Source: Planctomycetota bacterium
GTDB lineage: Bacteria; Planctomycetota; SZUA-567; H5-PLA8
Reading direction: 5' to 3'
Assembly (NCBI GenBank): GCA_026184295.1
Contig: JAHCJK010000021.1
Location: 1-48,877, forward strand
Length of the DNA stretch: 48,877 bases
Part shown: one piece after another, positions 17,701-26,099 of the stretch
Layout: the number at the start of each line of letters is the position of its first letter
How positions within the stretch are numbered: the stretch's first letter is position 1
The notes under the pieces: generated by a model
What the model was told of the DNA's origin: nothing
The model's input: only the letters and a program-made list of their open reading frames with translations
Databases searched by the model: none
Made by a program: the position numbers and the translations under genes

Positions 17701-18615
17701 ATGTCCACGCTCGCGAAGTCCACGGTGAAGTTCGGCCAACGTGAATTGGAATTCGGCAGCAAGTACCTCGGCTACCTGCGCGACAGCAACGAACTGCTCG
17801 GCAACGCCGGCGCGCTGCGCGCGCGCATGGACGAAGACGGCTACCTGCTGCTGCGCGGCCTGCAGAAGCGCGCCAACGTGGAAGCCGCGCGCCAGATGCT
17901 CCTCGAAAACCTGGACAAGAACGGGCAGATCGACCGCGACTTCCCGCTCATGGACGCGGTGGTGAAGAAGGGCACTGGCGGCAAGTTCCTCGGCGGCGCG
18001 CAGGCCATCACCCACACGCCGGAATTCCTGGGCGTGGTGAACTCGCCCGAGATCATGGGCTTCTTCGACACGTACTTCGGCGAACCCAGCCTCACCTTCG
18101 ACTACAAGTGGCTCCGCGCCGTCGGCCCCGGGGACAACACCGGCGCGCACTACGATGTCGTCTACATGGGCCGCGGATCCGGCCGGCTGCACACCTGCTG
18201 GACGCCGCTCGGCGACCTCTCGCTCGAACTCGGCACGCTCGCCGTGCTCTCGGGCTCGCACAAGCTGGACACGTACAAGAAACTCCGCGAGACCTACGGC
18301 AAGATGGACGTGGACCGCGACAAGGTCCAGGGTTCGTTCTCGAACGATCCGATCGAGATGGTGGACCGCTACGGCGGGCAGTGGCTGACGAGCGAGTTCC
18401 GGATGGGCGACGTCCTGATCTTCGGGATGTTCACCATGCACGGCAGCATCAACAACCAGACCAACCGCTACCGCCTGAGCTGCGACACGCGCTACCAGCC
18501 CGTCGCCGATCCCGTGGACGAACGCTGGGTGGGCAAGAACCCGATCGCGCACTACGGCTGGCACGTCGGCCAGACCAAGACCATGGAAGAAGCCCGCAAG
18601 GAATGGGGCGTCTAG
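17701..18615 (+). CDS. Phytanoyl-CoA dioxygenase family protein (pair 1)
   Basis: 304 residues, an Fe(II)/2-oxoglutarate oxygenase of the PhyH superfamily. The iron triad is visible as H-x-D in AHYDVVYMGRG (near residue 150) and the distal His in FTMHGSINNQTNRYRLS, where the following Arg is placed to bind 2-oxoglutarate. A GxLAVLSGSHK segment (typical of PhyH) lies between them. GGGAGG 10 bases before the ATG supports the start. The substrate is unknown. The divergent AraC gene probably controls it. It ends at a bidirectional terminator. It is closely similar to the protein of pair 3. Confidence 0.88.
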   Translation: MSTLAKSTVKFGQRELEFGSKYLGYLRDSNELLGNAGALRARMDEDGYLLLRGLQKRANVEAARQMLLENLDKNGQIDRDFPLMDAVVKKGTGGKFLGGAQAITHTPEFLGVVNSPEIMGFFDTYFGEPSLTFDYKWLRAVGPGDNTGAHYDVVYMGRGSGRLHTCWTPLGDLSLELGTLAVLSGSHKLDTYKKLRETYGKMDVDRDKVQGSFSNDPIEMVDRYGGQWLTSEFRMGDVLIFGMFTMHGSINNQTNRYRLSCDTRYQPVADPVDERWVGKNPIAHYGWHVGQTKTMEEARKEWGV

Positions 18616-18640
18616 CCGGAACGTTCGGCCTTCCGCAGGA

Positions 18641-18669
18641 AAAAGACCGGGCCTCGCGCCCGGTCTTTT
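18641..18669. terminator. Bidirectional terminator
   Basis: A perfect 12-bp stem (18641-18652 with 18658-18669) begins with AAAA and ends with TTTT, so it can terminate both the PhyH gene ending at 18615 and the AraC gene ending at 18673. Confidence 0.85.
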
Positions 18670-18672
18670 ATT

Positions 18673-19539
18673 TTACTCGAACGGAGCGACGACGCGCACG
18701 GCCTGCAGCCGCGAATGCGGGACCACGCCGCCTTCCAGGTACTGCCTGCGATAGGCGCGCGGGGGAATTCCGAACGCGCCACGGAAACAGCGCGAGAAGT
18801 GGAAGGGATTCGCGAAGCCCGTCAGGCGCGCGATCTCCTTCGACGGCAGGTTGCTCGTCGCGAGCAGCGCCGCGGCGTGGTCGAGCCGCACCAGGCGTAC
18901 GGCCTCGGCCGGACCGTACCCCAGCGACGTACGGAAGAGCCGCCCCAGGTGTCCCTCGGAAAGATGCGCGGCGCGGGCGAGTTCGCCCACCGTCGGCGCG
19001 GGCTTGCGCGCGTTCAGGCGCTCGCTGATCTGCCGCAGCGCCGCGACCACCGGCGGCGGAAACGTCCGCGCGACCGTGCCGCCGGTCTGGACATCGCCCG
19101 AAAGGTACGCGCCGAGCATCAGCCGCATGGCGCTCTGGACCCGCTCCATGCGCTCGGGCGAACGGTGGTCGAGCAGCCAGAGCACGTGCCGCATCAGCGG
19201 GCGCAGCACGTCGCCTTCGGGCAGGACGCGCGTCGCGGGCCACGCGGACTCGGGCGGAAGCGCCAGTCCGCGATGTTTGAAATAGAAATGCACGTACACG
19301 CCCTGGGTCTTGACCTTTTTGTCCCACTCGTAGTAGTCGCGCGTGCCGGGCCGGATGAGCGAGAACGAACCCGGCGGCAGGTCGTAGCGCACGCCGTCCC
19401 ACTCGGCGATCGAATGCCCTTCCAGCATCCAGAGAAATTCGTAGTCCTTCAGCGTGCGCGGGCCGAAGGTGGCCCCCGGCGGCAGGGTCGCCCACCCCGC
19501 CCCGTGGAACTCAAACTCCAGCCTGTCGAGGTTGACCAT
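18673..19539 (-). CDS. AraC-family transcriptional regulator (pair 2)
   Basis: 288 residues: an N-terminal cupin (LPPGATFGPRTLKDYEFLWMLEG, cut by Gly and Pro turns as in the family) and a C-terminal AraC HTH (ELARAAHLSEGHLGRLFR and IARLTGFANPFHFSRCFRG). The ATG at 19539 is chosen because AGGAG lies 10 bases upstream; an upstream Met at 19623 adds only Arg-rich, unconserved sequence. It diverges from the PhyH gene at 19668. It is less similar to the regulators of pairs 1 and 3 than they are to each other. Confidence 0.88.
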   Translation of the reverse strand: MVNLDRLEFEFHGAGWATLPPGATFGPRTLKDYEFLWMLEGHSIAEWDGVRYDLPPGSFSLIRPGTRDYYEWDKKVKTQGVYVHFYFKHRGLALPPESAWPATRVLPEGDVLRPLMRHVLWLLDHRSPERMERVQSAMRLMLGAYLSGDVQTGGTVARTFPPPVVAALRQISERLNARKPAPTVGELARAAHLSEGHLGRLFRTSLGYGPAEAVRLVRLDHAAALLATSNLPSKEIARLTGFANPFHFSRCFRGAFGIPPRAYRRQYLEGGVVPHSRLQAVRVVAPFE

Positions 19540-19667
19540 ATCGGGGCTGCTCCTGGCGCATGTTCGAAACAGATATGTTTTCGACCGACGCCGCCATTCT
19601 CTTCGGAGCGATTCCGGGGTCAAATGCGCGTATCGAAGGCCACCGAACCCCGCCCGGAGGAACGCCC

Positions 19668-20417
19668 GTGCCCACGCCCGCCCTGACGCAGGACCAGATC
19701 GACTCGTTCCATCGCGACGGCTACCTCTCCTACGGCGCGTTGCTCAAGCCCGAGGAACTCGAGACGCTGCGCGCGGAATACGACGCGGAATTCCGCAAGG
19801 CCGCGGAGACGGGGGACTCGCGCAACCTGGCCGACAACAAACCCGACCGAGCCGACGCGAAGACGCGCATGCTCCAGATCATGCAGATGTGCGAACGCAA
19901 CATCCACTTCCGCAAACTGCTCTACGACACGCGCATCCTCGACATCGTCCAGTGCCTGCTCGGCCCCAACATCATGCTCTTCCACGACCAGGCGCTCTTT
20001 AAGCCCGCGCACACCGGCGGCGCGGTCTTCTGGCACCAGGACAACGGCTACTGGAAATGCGCGCCCGCGAACCTGGTCTCGTGCTGGATGACGCTCGACG
20101 ACGTGGTGCTCGAAAACGGCGCGATGCAGGTGATCCCCGGCAGCCACTTGAAGCCCGTGCATCACGCGACCAGCCAGGCCACCGACGCGCTGCTCGAAAT
20201 CAACGGCATCGATCTCGCGCAGGCCAAGGCCGTCGAACTCCCCGCCGGCGGCATCATGTTCCACCACTGCCAGACGCTGCATTACACCGCGCCGAACACG
20301 ACCCCGCGCCAGCGCCGCGCCTTCGCGATTCACTACATGACGCCCGGCACGACCGGCCGCAACGGCGAAGCGATGAAAGTGGATTTCAAGCACCCGATGC
20401 TGCGGGCGTGCGTGTGA
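19668..20417 (+). CDS. Phytanoyl-CoA dioxygenase family protein (pair 2)
   Basis: 249 residues, a PhyH-type Fe(II)/2-oxoglutarate oxygenase. Iron ligands are visible in FWHQDNGYW (H-x-D) and LHYTAPNTTPRQRRAF (distal His followed by Arg), with NGAMQVIPGSHLKP between them. This is closer to the main bacterial PhyH group than the proteins of pairs 1 and 3. A GTG start at 19668 is inferred from GGAGGAA 5 bases upstream; ATG codons further upstream lie inside the promoter region. Substrate unknown. Confidence 0.88.
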   Translation: MPTPALTQDQIDSFHRDGYLSYGALLKPEELETLRAEYDAEFRKAAETGDSRNLADNKPDRADAKTRMLQIMQMCERNIHFRKLLYDTRILDIVQCLLGPNIMLFHDQALFKPAHTGGAVFWHQDNGYWKCAPANLVSCWMTLDDVVLENGAMQVIPGSHLKPVHHATSQATDALLEINGIDLAQAKAVELPAGGIMFHHCQTLHYTAPNTTPRQRRAFAIHYMTPGTTGRNGEAMKVDFKHPMLRACV

Positions 20418-20420
20418 CAT

Positions 20421-20522
20421 TCTTTCACCACGGAGGGCACAGAGGACACAGAGAACGGCTACGAACCTTTTAGAACAAAGAACCTCAAGAATTCGTTCTC
20501 TGCGATCTCTGCGGTGCAAAAG
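20421..20522. repeat. Dispersed CACAGAG-type inverted repeat
   Basis: The segment contains CACCACGGAGGGCACAGAGG and, at its far end, GAACGAATTC-flanked TTCTCTGC/ATCTCTGC sequence, an imperfect inverted repeat of a kind dispersed in many bacterial genomes. It lies between the convergent PhyH and AraC genes and overlaps the last codons of the AraC gene (20485 onward). Confidence 0.55.
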
Positions 20523-21456
20523 CCCGCCACTCCGCCGCCCGGAACTGCGTCGGCGGGAGCCCGACCTTTTGCCGGAAGACTCGCGAGAAGTAGAGCGCGT
20601 CCTCGAAGCCGCAGGCGCGCGCGACCTCGTCCACGCTCTGGCGCGTGCCGGCGAGGAGGTCCTTCGCGCGGCGCAGTTGCACGCGCAGGATGTACTCCTT
20701 CACCGAAAAGCCGGTCTGTTCGCGGAAGCGCCGCCGCAGCGTCGAATAGCCCACGTGCACGCTCTGTGCGAGTTCCTTCGGGCCGATTCCGCGCGTGGCT
20801 TCGCGCTCGATCAGGCGCACGGCCTCGCCCACGGCGGCATCGGCGGAAGGCCCGCGCCGCAGGAAGCCCGTCGAGAGCCCGTGGACGACCACGAGGAGCT
20901 GGTACGTCAGCGCCGCGGCCATCGGCACGGCCAGCGGGCCGCCGGCAAGGAAGACCTGGAGCATGCGCTCGAAGAGATCCGCGGGCTCTGAGGCCGCGCC
21001 GGTGTCCACGACCGCGCGCTCGGCCGCGAGCATCCCGTGCCGTTCGAAGGATTCGGCCACGCGCCCGCCGAAGACGACCCAGGATTCGTCCCACGTCTGG
21101 CCTTCGGAGGCCGAATAGCTGTGCGGCACGCCCGGCACCACCCACATCAGCGAGCCCGCGCGAACGGTCCGGCGCCCGGTCGCGGGACTCTCGAAATAGC
21201 CATCGCCGCGCGTGATCAGCACGGCGGCGTAGCATTCCATCACGCGGTTGCGCACGGTCGTCTGCGGCCCCTGGTTCAGGTGCCGCCCGACCGAACTTAC
21301 CCACAGCCCCAGGCTCTCGTGAATCTTGCTGGGCACCTCGTAGCGCGACACGCGCGTGGGCGACTCGTGAATCGGCGCGTCGGACGGCCTTGAGATCGGC
21401 GGGGGTCGCGAGCGCGCGGCCCGGCGGGACGGTTTTGTATTGAGCATTTTATCCAT
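20485..21456 (-). CDS. AraC-family transcriptional regulator (pair 3)
   Basis: 323 residues from the ATG at 21456, which has GAGGGGG about 11 bases upstream. An N-terminal cupin-like domain has VPGVPHSYSAS, as in pair 1. The C-terminal HTH has ELAQSVHVGYSTLRRRFREQ and VARACGFEDALYFSRVFRQ. The last dozen residues (AFAPQRSQRTNS) are encoded by the dispersed repeat, so the natural end was probably altered. It diverges from the PhyH gene at 21571. Its strong likeness to the regulator of pair 1 mirrors the likeness of the two PhyH genes. Confidence 0.87.
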   Translation of the reverse strand: MDKMLNTKPSRRAARSRPPPISRPSDAPIHESPTRVSRYEVPSKIHESLGLWVSSVGRHLNQGPQTTVRNRVMECYAAVLITRGDGYFESPATGRRTVRAGSLMWVVPGVPHSYSASEGQTWDESWVVFGGRVAESFERHGMLAAERAVVDTGAASEPADLFERMLQVFLAGGPLAVPMAAALTYQLLVVVHGLSTGFLRRGPSADAAVGEAVRLIEREATRGIGPKELAQSVHVGYSTLRRRFREQTGFSVKEYILRVQLRRAKDLLAGTRQSVDEVARACGFEDALYFSRVFRQKVGLPPTQFRAAEWRAFAPQRSQRTNS

Positions 21457-21570
21457 AATAACAAGCACCCCCTCTATGGTGTGCCCAATGCTTATAGGAT
21501 ACATATCTTTGCGTGCCCGAACAAGGGCATTCGAATCAAGAGCACTTCATCTATACCCGAGGAGATCGCC

Positions 21571-22515
21571 ATGCCGCAGCTCGCTCCGTCCCCCGCGCCC
21601 CTCGCCCTCGACGGCCGTGCCCTGCGCCTTGCGCGCCGCGACGTACGTCTCGACGGCGAGGAACTCGGCCTGCTCCGCGACGCCAACGAACTGCTCGGCA
21701 ATCCCGCGGCGCTTCGCGCGCGCATGGAAGAGGACGGCTACCTGCTGCTCCGCAACCTGCTGCCGCTCGAACAGGTGCTCGGCGCGCGCCGCGCGGTGCT
21801 CGCCTACATGGACCAACAGGGCCAGGTGGACCGCGATCACGACCTGATGGACGGCCGGCGCGCCAAGGACGCGAAGGGCCTGTACCTGGGCGGGCGCAAG
21901 GAACTGACCCATGGGCCGGAGTTCCTCGCGATGGCCGAATCGCCCGCGTACTTCGATTTCTTCCAATCCTTCTTCGGCGAAGCGGCGATGACCTTCGGCT
22001 ACAAGTGGCTGCGCGCGGTCGGCGACGGCGACGCCACGAGCCCGCACTACGACGTCGTCTACATGGGCCGCGGCACGACCTCGCGCCTGTACACCTGCTG
22101 GACGCCGCTGGGCGAGATCGGCCTCCACGACGGCCCGCTGGCCGTCCTGCAAGGGTCGCACAACCTGCCGGCGTACCAGCGCATCCGCGAGACCTACGGA
22201 CGCGCCGACGTGGACCGCGACAACATCGAGAGCTTTTTTTCGCACGACCCGCTGGAGATCAGCGCGCGCTACGGCGGGCGGTGGCTGACCGCCGAGTTCC
22301 ACCCGGGCGACGTGCTGATCTTCGGGATGTTTCTGATGCACGGCGCGATCCGCAACGAATCGAACCGCTTCCGCCTCAGCGCCGATCTGCGCTTCCAGCC
22401 CGTCGCGGAACCCGTGGACGAACGCTGGATCGGCGACTCGCCGCTGGCCAACTACGGCTGGCGGAAGACGCCCGCGGTGCCGCTGGAGGTCTCGCGCAAG
22501 GAATGGCAGGTCTAG
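21571..22515 (+). CDS. Phytanoyl-CoA dioxygenase family protein (pair 3)
   Basis: 314 residues, paralogous to the pair 1 protein over its whole length (shared blocks include RDANELLGN, RARMEEDGYLLLRN, HYDVVYMGRG, TCWTPLGEI, RYGGRWLTAEF and GDVLIFGMFLMHG). Iron ligands are in PHYDVV and LMHGAIRNESNRFRLS. GAGGAG lies 6 bases before the ATG. The last codon overlaps the PAP2 gene: both stop codons share one CTAG at 22512-22515. Substrate unknown. Confidence 0.88.
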   Translation: MPQLAPSPAPLALDGRALRLARRDVRLDGEELGLLRDANELLGNPAALRARMEEDGYLLLRNLLPLEQVLGARRAVLAYMDQQGQVDRDHDLMDGRRAKDAKGLYLGGRKELTHGPEFLAMAESPAYFDFFQSFFGEAAMTFGYKWLRAVGDGDATSPHYDVVYMGRGTTSRLYTCWTPLGEIGLHDGPLAVLQGSHNLPAYQRIRETYGRADVDRDNIESFFSHDPLEISARYGGRWLTAEFHPGDVLIFGMFLMHGAIRNESNRFRLSADLRFQPVAEPVDERWIGDSPLANYGWRKTPAVPLEVSRKEWQV

Positions 22516-23222
22516 CGCGGCGCGGCGGCGTCCGGCACGGGCGTCTCGGAGGTCGCAGGCGTTGCCGCGGCGGCGGTCTCGCCCGACGTCAGCCCCCACC
22601 CTTTGCGCCGGAACCACGCGCGCACGGCCAGCGCCGTCAGCGTCCCCAGCATCATCCCGCCGAGCACGTCGCTGACGTAGTGGGCGTTCACCACCACGCG
22701 CGTGAACGCGAGCGCCGCGCAGAGCGGCACGCTGATCCAGGCGGCGCGCGGCCAGCAGCAGCCGAACGCGGCGCCGACCGCGAGAAAGGTCGTCGCGTGG
22801 CCCGACGGGAAGGCCTGGAAGTGCGAATCGAAGTGAAACTGGAGCGGATGGAAGCCGTAGACGCCGCGTTCGAGCCATTCCTTCGGGCGCGCGCGGCCGA
22901 GCAGTTCCTTGATCAGCATCACCAGTAGGCCCGAAAGGCCCACCGAGAGGAACAGGAATCCGCAGCGGCGGCTCCACAGCGGCGACTTCCAGGCGTAGCG
23001 CAGCAGGAGAAAGCCGAGCAGCGAGGGCGGCAGCCACCAGACGGAATCGCCGGCCTCGGTGAGCATCTTCGCGAGCGGCTTCCACTCCGTATGTTCGTCG
23101 AAGTGCCGCGTGACCCAGCGGTCCCAGTGGAAATAGCTCGCCACGCCCAGCCCTACGGTGGCCAACGCCGCCAGGATCGCCAGCACCTTCGCCTTTGTCG
23201 ATACCGCGCCTGACGCCATCAT
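22512..23222 (-). CDS. PAP2-family membrane phosphatase
   Basis: 236 residues with about six membrane helices and the three PAP2 signatures in order: KELLGRARP, AFPSGH with the catalytic His, and TRVVVNAHYVSDV with the nucleophile-assisting His and Asp. Members dephosphorylate lipid phosphates such as undecaprenyl pyrophosphate or phosphatidate at the membrane. An Ala/Thr/Pro-rich tail follows. The gene is convergent with, and overlaps by 4 bases, the PhyH gene. Substrate cannot be told. Confidence 0.9.
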   Translation of the reverse strand: MMASGAVSTKAKVLAILAALATVGLGVASYFHWDRWVTRHFDEHTEWKPLAKMLTEAGDSVWWLPPSLLGFLLLRYAWKSPLWSRRCGFLFLSVGLSGLLVMLIKELLGRARPKEWLERGVYGFHPLQFHFDSHFQAFPSGHATTFLAVGAAFGCCWPRAAWISVPLCAALAFTRVVVNAHYVSDVLGGMMLGTLTALAVRAWFRRKGWGLTSGETAAAATPATSETPVPDAAAPR

Positions 23223-23292
23223 GCAAAACCCTGCGTTCCGTTCGTCGTTGTTACCGACTGCGCCGGTCTATCCTGCACGGTTTTTCAGCGGC

Positions 23293-23679
23293 TCAAGCTG
23301 AATTAAGCGCCCTTAAGATTCGATAGCCCAGGGCCGCGAGCGTAATCCACAGCACAACGATCAGGATCACGCCGCGCCAATCCTTGGGTGGCTTCTCAAG
23401 TGCCAGCCGCGCGGCTTCGGCCTCGCATTCGGCCCAGACCTCGGGCGGTACGAGTTTGATCGTGATCCACAGCCCCGCCGGCACGAGCACGAAGTCATCC
23501 AGGTAGCCGATCACAGGGATGAAGTCGGGAATCAGGTCGATCGGCGCGAGCGCGTACAGAAGCGTGAGCGCCCCGACGGCTTTCGCGTACCACGGCGTGC
23601 GCGGGTGCTTCATCGCCAGCAAAAGGATCGAGCAGTTTTGCTTAAGCGCGCGTGCCCACTGCTTCAATCGTTCGCGCAC
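23293..23679 (-). CDS. DUF1232 (YkvA-type) small membrane protein
   Basis: 128 residues carrying the DUF1232 signature ALAPIDLIPDFIPVIGYLDD (about residues 43-62), with hydrophobic segments on both sides and a C-terminal membrane helix (about 104-122). The role is unknown in the family. It starts 16 bases after the radical SAM gene on the same strand, so the two are probably co-transcribed. Confidence 0.88.
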   Translation of the reverse strand: MRERLKQWARALKQNCSILLLAMKHPRTPWYAKAVGALTLLYALAPIDLIPDFIPVIGYLDDFVLVPAGLWITIKLVPPEVWAECEAEAARLALEKPPKDWRGVILIVVLWITLAALGYRILRALNSA

Positions 23680-23695
23680 GTGAACGCCCCGGCGC

Positions 23696-24649
23696 CTAGC
23701 TGTTGATCTTGCACGTCCGGCAGGGCTTGAGGTGGGTGAAGTCCTGCGCGAGGTATTCCTTGCGAATCTGCGTGGCCCAGGGGCCGTTCCAGATCTCGTA
23801 CACGGACTGGTCGTGGATGTTGCCGAGTTTCACTTCGCGCTTGTAGTCCACGCAGCAGATCACGGCCTGGCCTTCCCACGTCAGCACCATGGTGTGGAAC
23901 GGGCGGCGGCAGGTCACGTTCGGGTGCATGTCGGCTTCGTCGTTCTTCACCGGGTCGGCGGTCTTCATGTCCAACTGGTCGCCGCGGTTGTCCATGTCGA
24001 TGACGTGGAGTTCGAAGCCTTCCTGCTCTTCCCAGCGCGCCTTCATGGCGGGAATCTCGGGCGCGACGCGGCGGGTCTTCACCACGTTCACGCGCACGCG
24101 CAGGTTGCGCTTGATGTCCGGATGTTCGCGCAGCCAGCCGCAGAACGCGTCGAGGTTCTTCATCGTCCGCTCGAACGGCAGCTTCATCAGGTCTTCGTAC
24201 ACGCCCTTGGTGATGCCGTTGACCGAGAGGAAGACTTCGTTGACGACGCCCGCGCCGATCAGTTGATCCACCTTCTCCAGAGTCAGCAGCGAGGCGTTCG
24301 TGGTCAGGTTGCGGACGCTGTCGGGGCAGTACTTTTTCAGGATCGCGTATTTCTCGACGATCGAATGGTCCATCAGCGGCTCGTTGTCGAGGCAGAGGAT
24401 GAAGCGTTCGACGCCGCGCCCCGCGCATTCCTTGGCGATTTTCTCGAACATCGCGTTGGTCATGCGCCCGCGCGGCAGCTCGTCTTTAAGCTGCGGGTAC
24501 TGGCAGAAGACGCAGCCCGCGTTGCAGCCGAACTGGGTCTCGATCAGAATCGTCTTGGGAAAATCCGGGACGGGCTTGCGGAAGACCCGGTTGCGGACCT
24601 TCGCCAGCACATTCGTTTCGTCGCCCGGATAGTAGTACCAGCGCGCCAA
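23696..24649 (-). CDS. Radical SAM/SPASM-domain protein
   Basis: 317 residues. The radical SAM cluster motif is C42-x3-C46-x2-C49 in FGCNAGCVFCQ, with LCLDNEPLMD corresponding to the SAM-binding GGEP region and LTTNASLL to a later strand. The C-terminal 75 residues have further Cys (TCRRPF, VICCVDY, PCRTC) in the pattern of a SPASM auxiliary 4Fe-4S domain, and GNIHDQSVYEIWNG is a usual SPASM sequence. Such enzymes modify peptides or small molecules. No precursor peptide gene was recognised nearby, so the substrate is open. Confidence 0.88.
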   Translation of the reverse strand: MARWYYYPGDETNVLAKVRNRVFRKPVPDFPKTILIETQFGCNAGCVFCQYPQLKDELPRGRMTNAMFEKIAKECAGRGVERFILCLDNEPLMDHSIVEKYAILKKYCPDSVRNLTTNASLLTLEKVDQLIGAGVVNEVFLSVNGITKGVYEDLMKLPFERTMKNLDAFCGWLREHPDIKRNLRVRVNVVKTRRVAPEIPAMKARWEEQEGFELHVIDMDNRGDQLDMKTADPVKNDEADMHPNVTCRRPFHTMVLTWEGQAVICCVDYKREVKLGNIHDQSVYEIWNGPWATQIRKEYLAQDFTHLKPCRTCKINS

Positions 24650-24879
24650 GCTTTTGCTCCTGCGGAACTTAGACGATGCAGACGCTGCGTTTTATCCGGC
24701 TTTGAGAGATAGACAACTCCAAACGCAGGGGTCAGGGCTCAGGATTCAGGGGTCAGAACTACCCTTCCCGCCGAAGCCAAAGACCTGAACCGAGTTAGTA
24801 TCGGCCAAGTCCGAAACGATGTTCGTATCTTCCGTAAGGAAGCTGTCAGACAGACGCGGCCTCGAGCGAGGCACCTTGT

Positions 24880-25230
24880 ATGAAATGGCTGCTTCGCGCA
24901 CTCCTCTTAGTAGCTTCCGTCGCCGGTCTTGCTTGCGCGTGGCACCTCCTTCAAACTCACCGAGAAGCCAACCGGTGCCGACAGTGCTTTGAACAATTTC
25001 AGCGGAGCACGACGTTCGACGAGATCGACCGCGCGATGCAACGCCCGCGCGAGACACTCGCGCCGCCGCCGCACTTCGCCGCATGGGACCACGAAGCCCT
25101 CGCGCCGGAAGACGCGCAGCGCATCGCCACGGTTATCCGCTACCGCGTCGATACCTTCTACTTGCCAACGATCTTCGAGTACGACTTCGACGCCGACGGG
25201 CGCCTGATCGGGAAGTACGTGTACAATTAG
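24880..25230 (+). CDS. Small exported or membrane-anchored hypothetical protein
   Basis: 116 residues with an N-terminal hydrophobic segment (about 4-24) ending in a possible signal cleavage or anchor, then a soluble region with a Cys pair (RCRQCFEQ) and a C-terminal YDFDADGRLIGKYVYN. No family was recognised. The start at 24880 is the first Met of the frame, and no strong ribosome site is seen. The 230 bases upstream hold only degenerate CAGG repeats. Confidence 0.5.
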   Translation: MKWLLRALLLVASVAGLACAWHLLQTHREANRCRQCFEQFQRSTTFDEIDRAMQRPRETLAPPPHFAAWDHEALAPEDAQRIATVIRYRVDTFYLPTIFEYDFDADGRLIGKYVYN

Positions 25231-25320
25231 ACAAACCATACGAGGTGTTGTGCAAAGTTGACCTACCTACCGCGAGCGATATGAAATGATCCTGCCAATA
25301 TTCCAAGAGGAAGGCTCTCC

Positions 25321-26091
25321 ATGCTATTCATGCTCTTGACCCAGGACACGGCGTTGCCTCCTATTGAGCGCATTCAGAAGGAACTTTCGGTATGGTCCGA
25401 CCTGCCTTTGGTCAAAGATATAGAAAAGAGTCCTAGCCATTACACTTTCACCTTGGACGAGACCAGGTGCATGATCGGACTGATACCTGTTCCAATTCCG
25501 CCGCAGGAATTGGAACTCCCCTGCAAGACCTCGTTACTTTGGCCGGATGCCTCCGCGGAAGTTCCCAAGGCATCGGCGCACATGGTCATCAATGTGTTCG
25601 AAGAGGAAAAGAAAATCTACAGCTGCATGCTCCTGACTGTGCTCGCAACCGCTGTCATGGCAGCGAGCCCTACCGCAACAGGCGTCTACTGGGGTTGCGC
25701 ACCTCAACTAATTCGCAAGGATGAGTTCACCAAATCTGCAAAAAAGTTAGTCCCGCATACACCTCCGGTCCATTTATGGGTGGCATCGCGCGTTGCAAAG
25801 GACGCAGGAGTGACAAGCTCCGGTTTCACCCAAGGATTGCGCACATTCGATCTCATGGAAATCGAAGCGTTTCGATGTCCCGAGTCTCCCTCTGATCTGC
25901 ACGACCGATTCATGAGTATTGCGCGCTACCTCATGCAGGAAGGCACCACTATCAAGCACGGGGATACCTTCGGGTATTCGGCCAGCGAGAAGATCAAAAT
26001 TCTCCATGCGCAATCCCATTGGGGATACAAGGACGAAGTCATGCGCCTCGACTACTCTCAGTATTCGAAGCCGTGGTGGCGTTTCTGGTAA
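25321..26091 (+). CDS. DUF4261 domain protein
   Basis: 256 residues matching by eye the DUF4261 pattern: MIGLIPVPIPPQELELPC, then a Trp-containing strand SLLWPDA, VINVFEEEK, the core ATGVYWGCAPQLI, a strand HLWVASRV, LRTFDLMEIEAF, and the C-terminal GDTFGYSASEKIKILHAQSHWG. The family's function is unknown, though members occur near toxin-immunity and mobile loci. Base composition (near 50% GC) is well below the neighbours, suggesting recent acquisition. GAGGAAGG lies about 9 bases before the ATG. It is convergent with the sigma-54 activator gene. Confidence 0.75.
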   Translation: MLFMLLTQDTALPPIERIQKELSVWSDLPLVKDIEKSPSHYTFTLDETRCMIGLIPVPIPPQELELPCKTSLLWPDASAEVPKASAHMVINVFEEEKKIYSCMLLTVLATAVMAASPTATGVYWGCAPQLIRKDEFTKSAKKLVPHTPPVHLWVASRVAKDAGVTSSGFTQGLRTFDLMEIEAFRCPESPSDLHDRFMSIARYLMQEGTTIKHGDTFGYSASEKIKILHAQSHWGYKDEVMRLDYSQYSKPWWRFW

Positions 26092-26099
26092 AGGCTGCT

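Noticed and set aside
24727..24763. CAGGATTCAGGGGTCAG-type repeats as a CRISPR array
   Set aside because: Units are short, degenerate and lack spacers; similar traces near 10795 suggest a dispersed repeat.
24907..25239. Minus-strand frame overlapping the small exported protein
   Set aside because: The plus-strand frame has a signal-like N-terminus; the minus frame shows no features.
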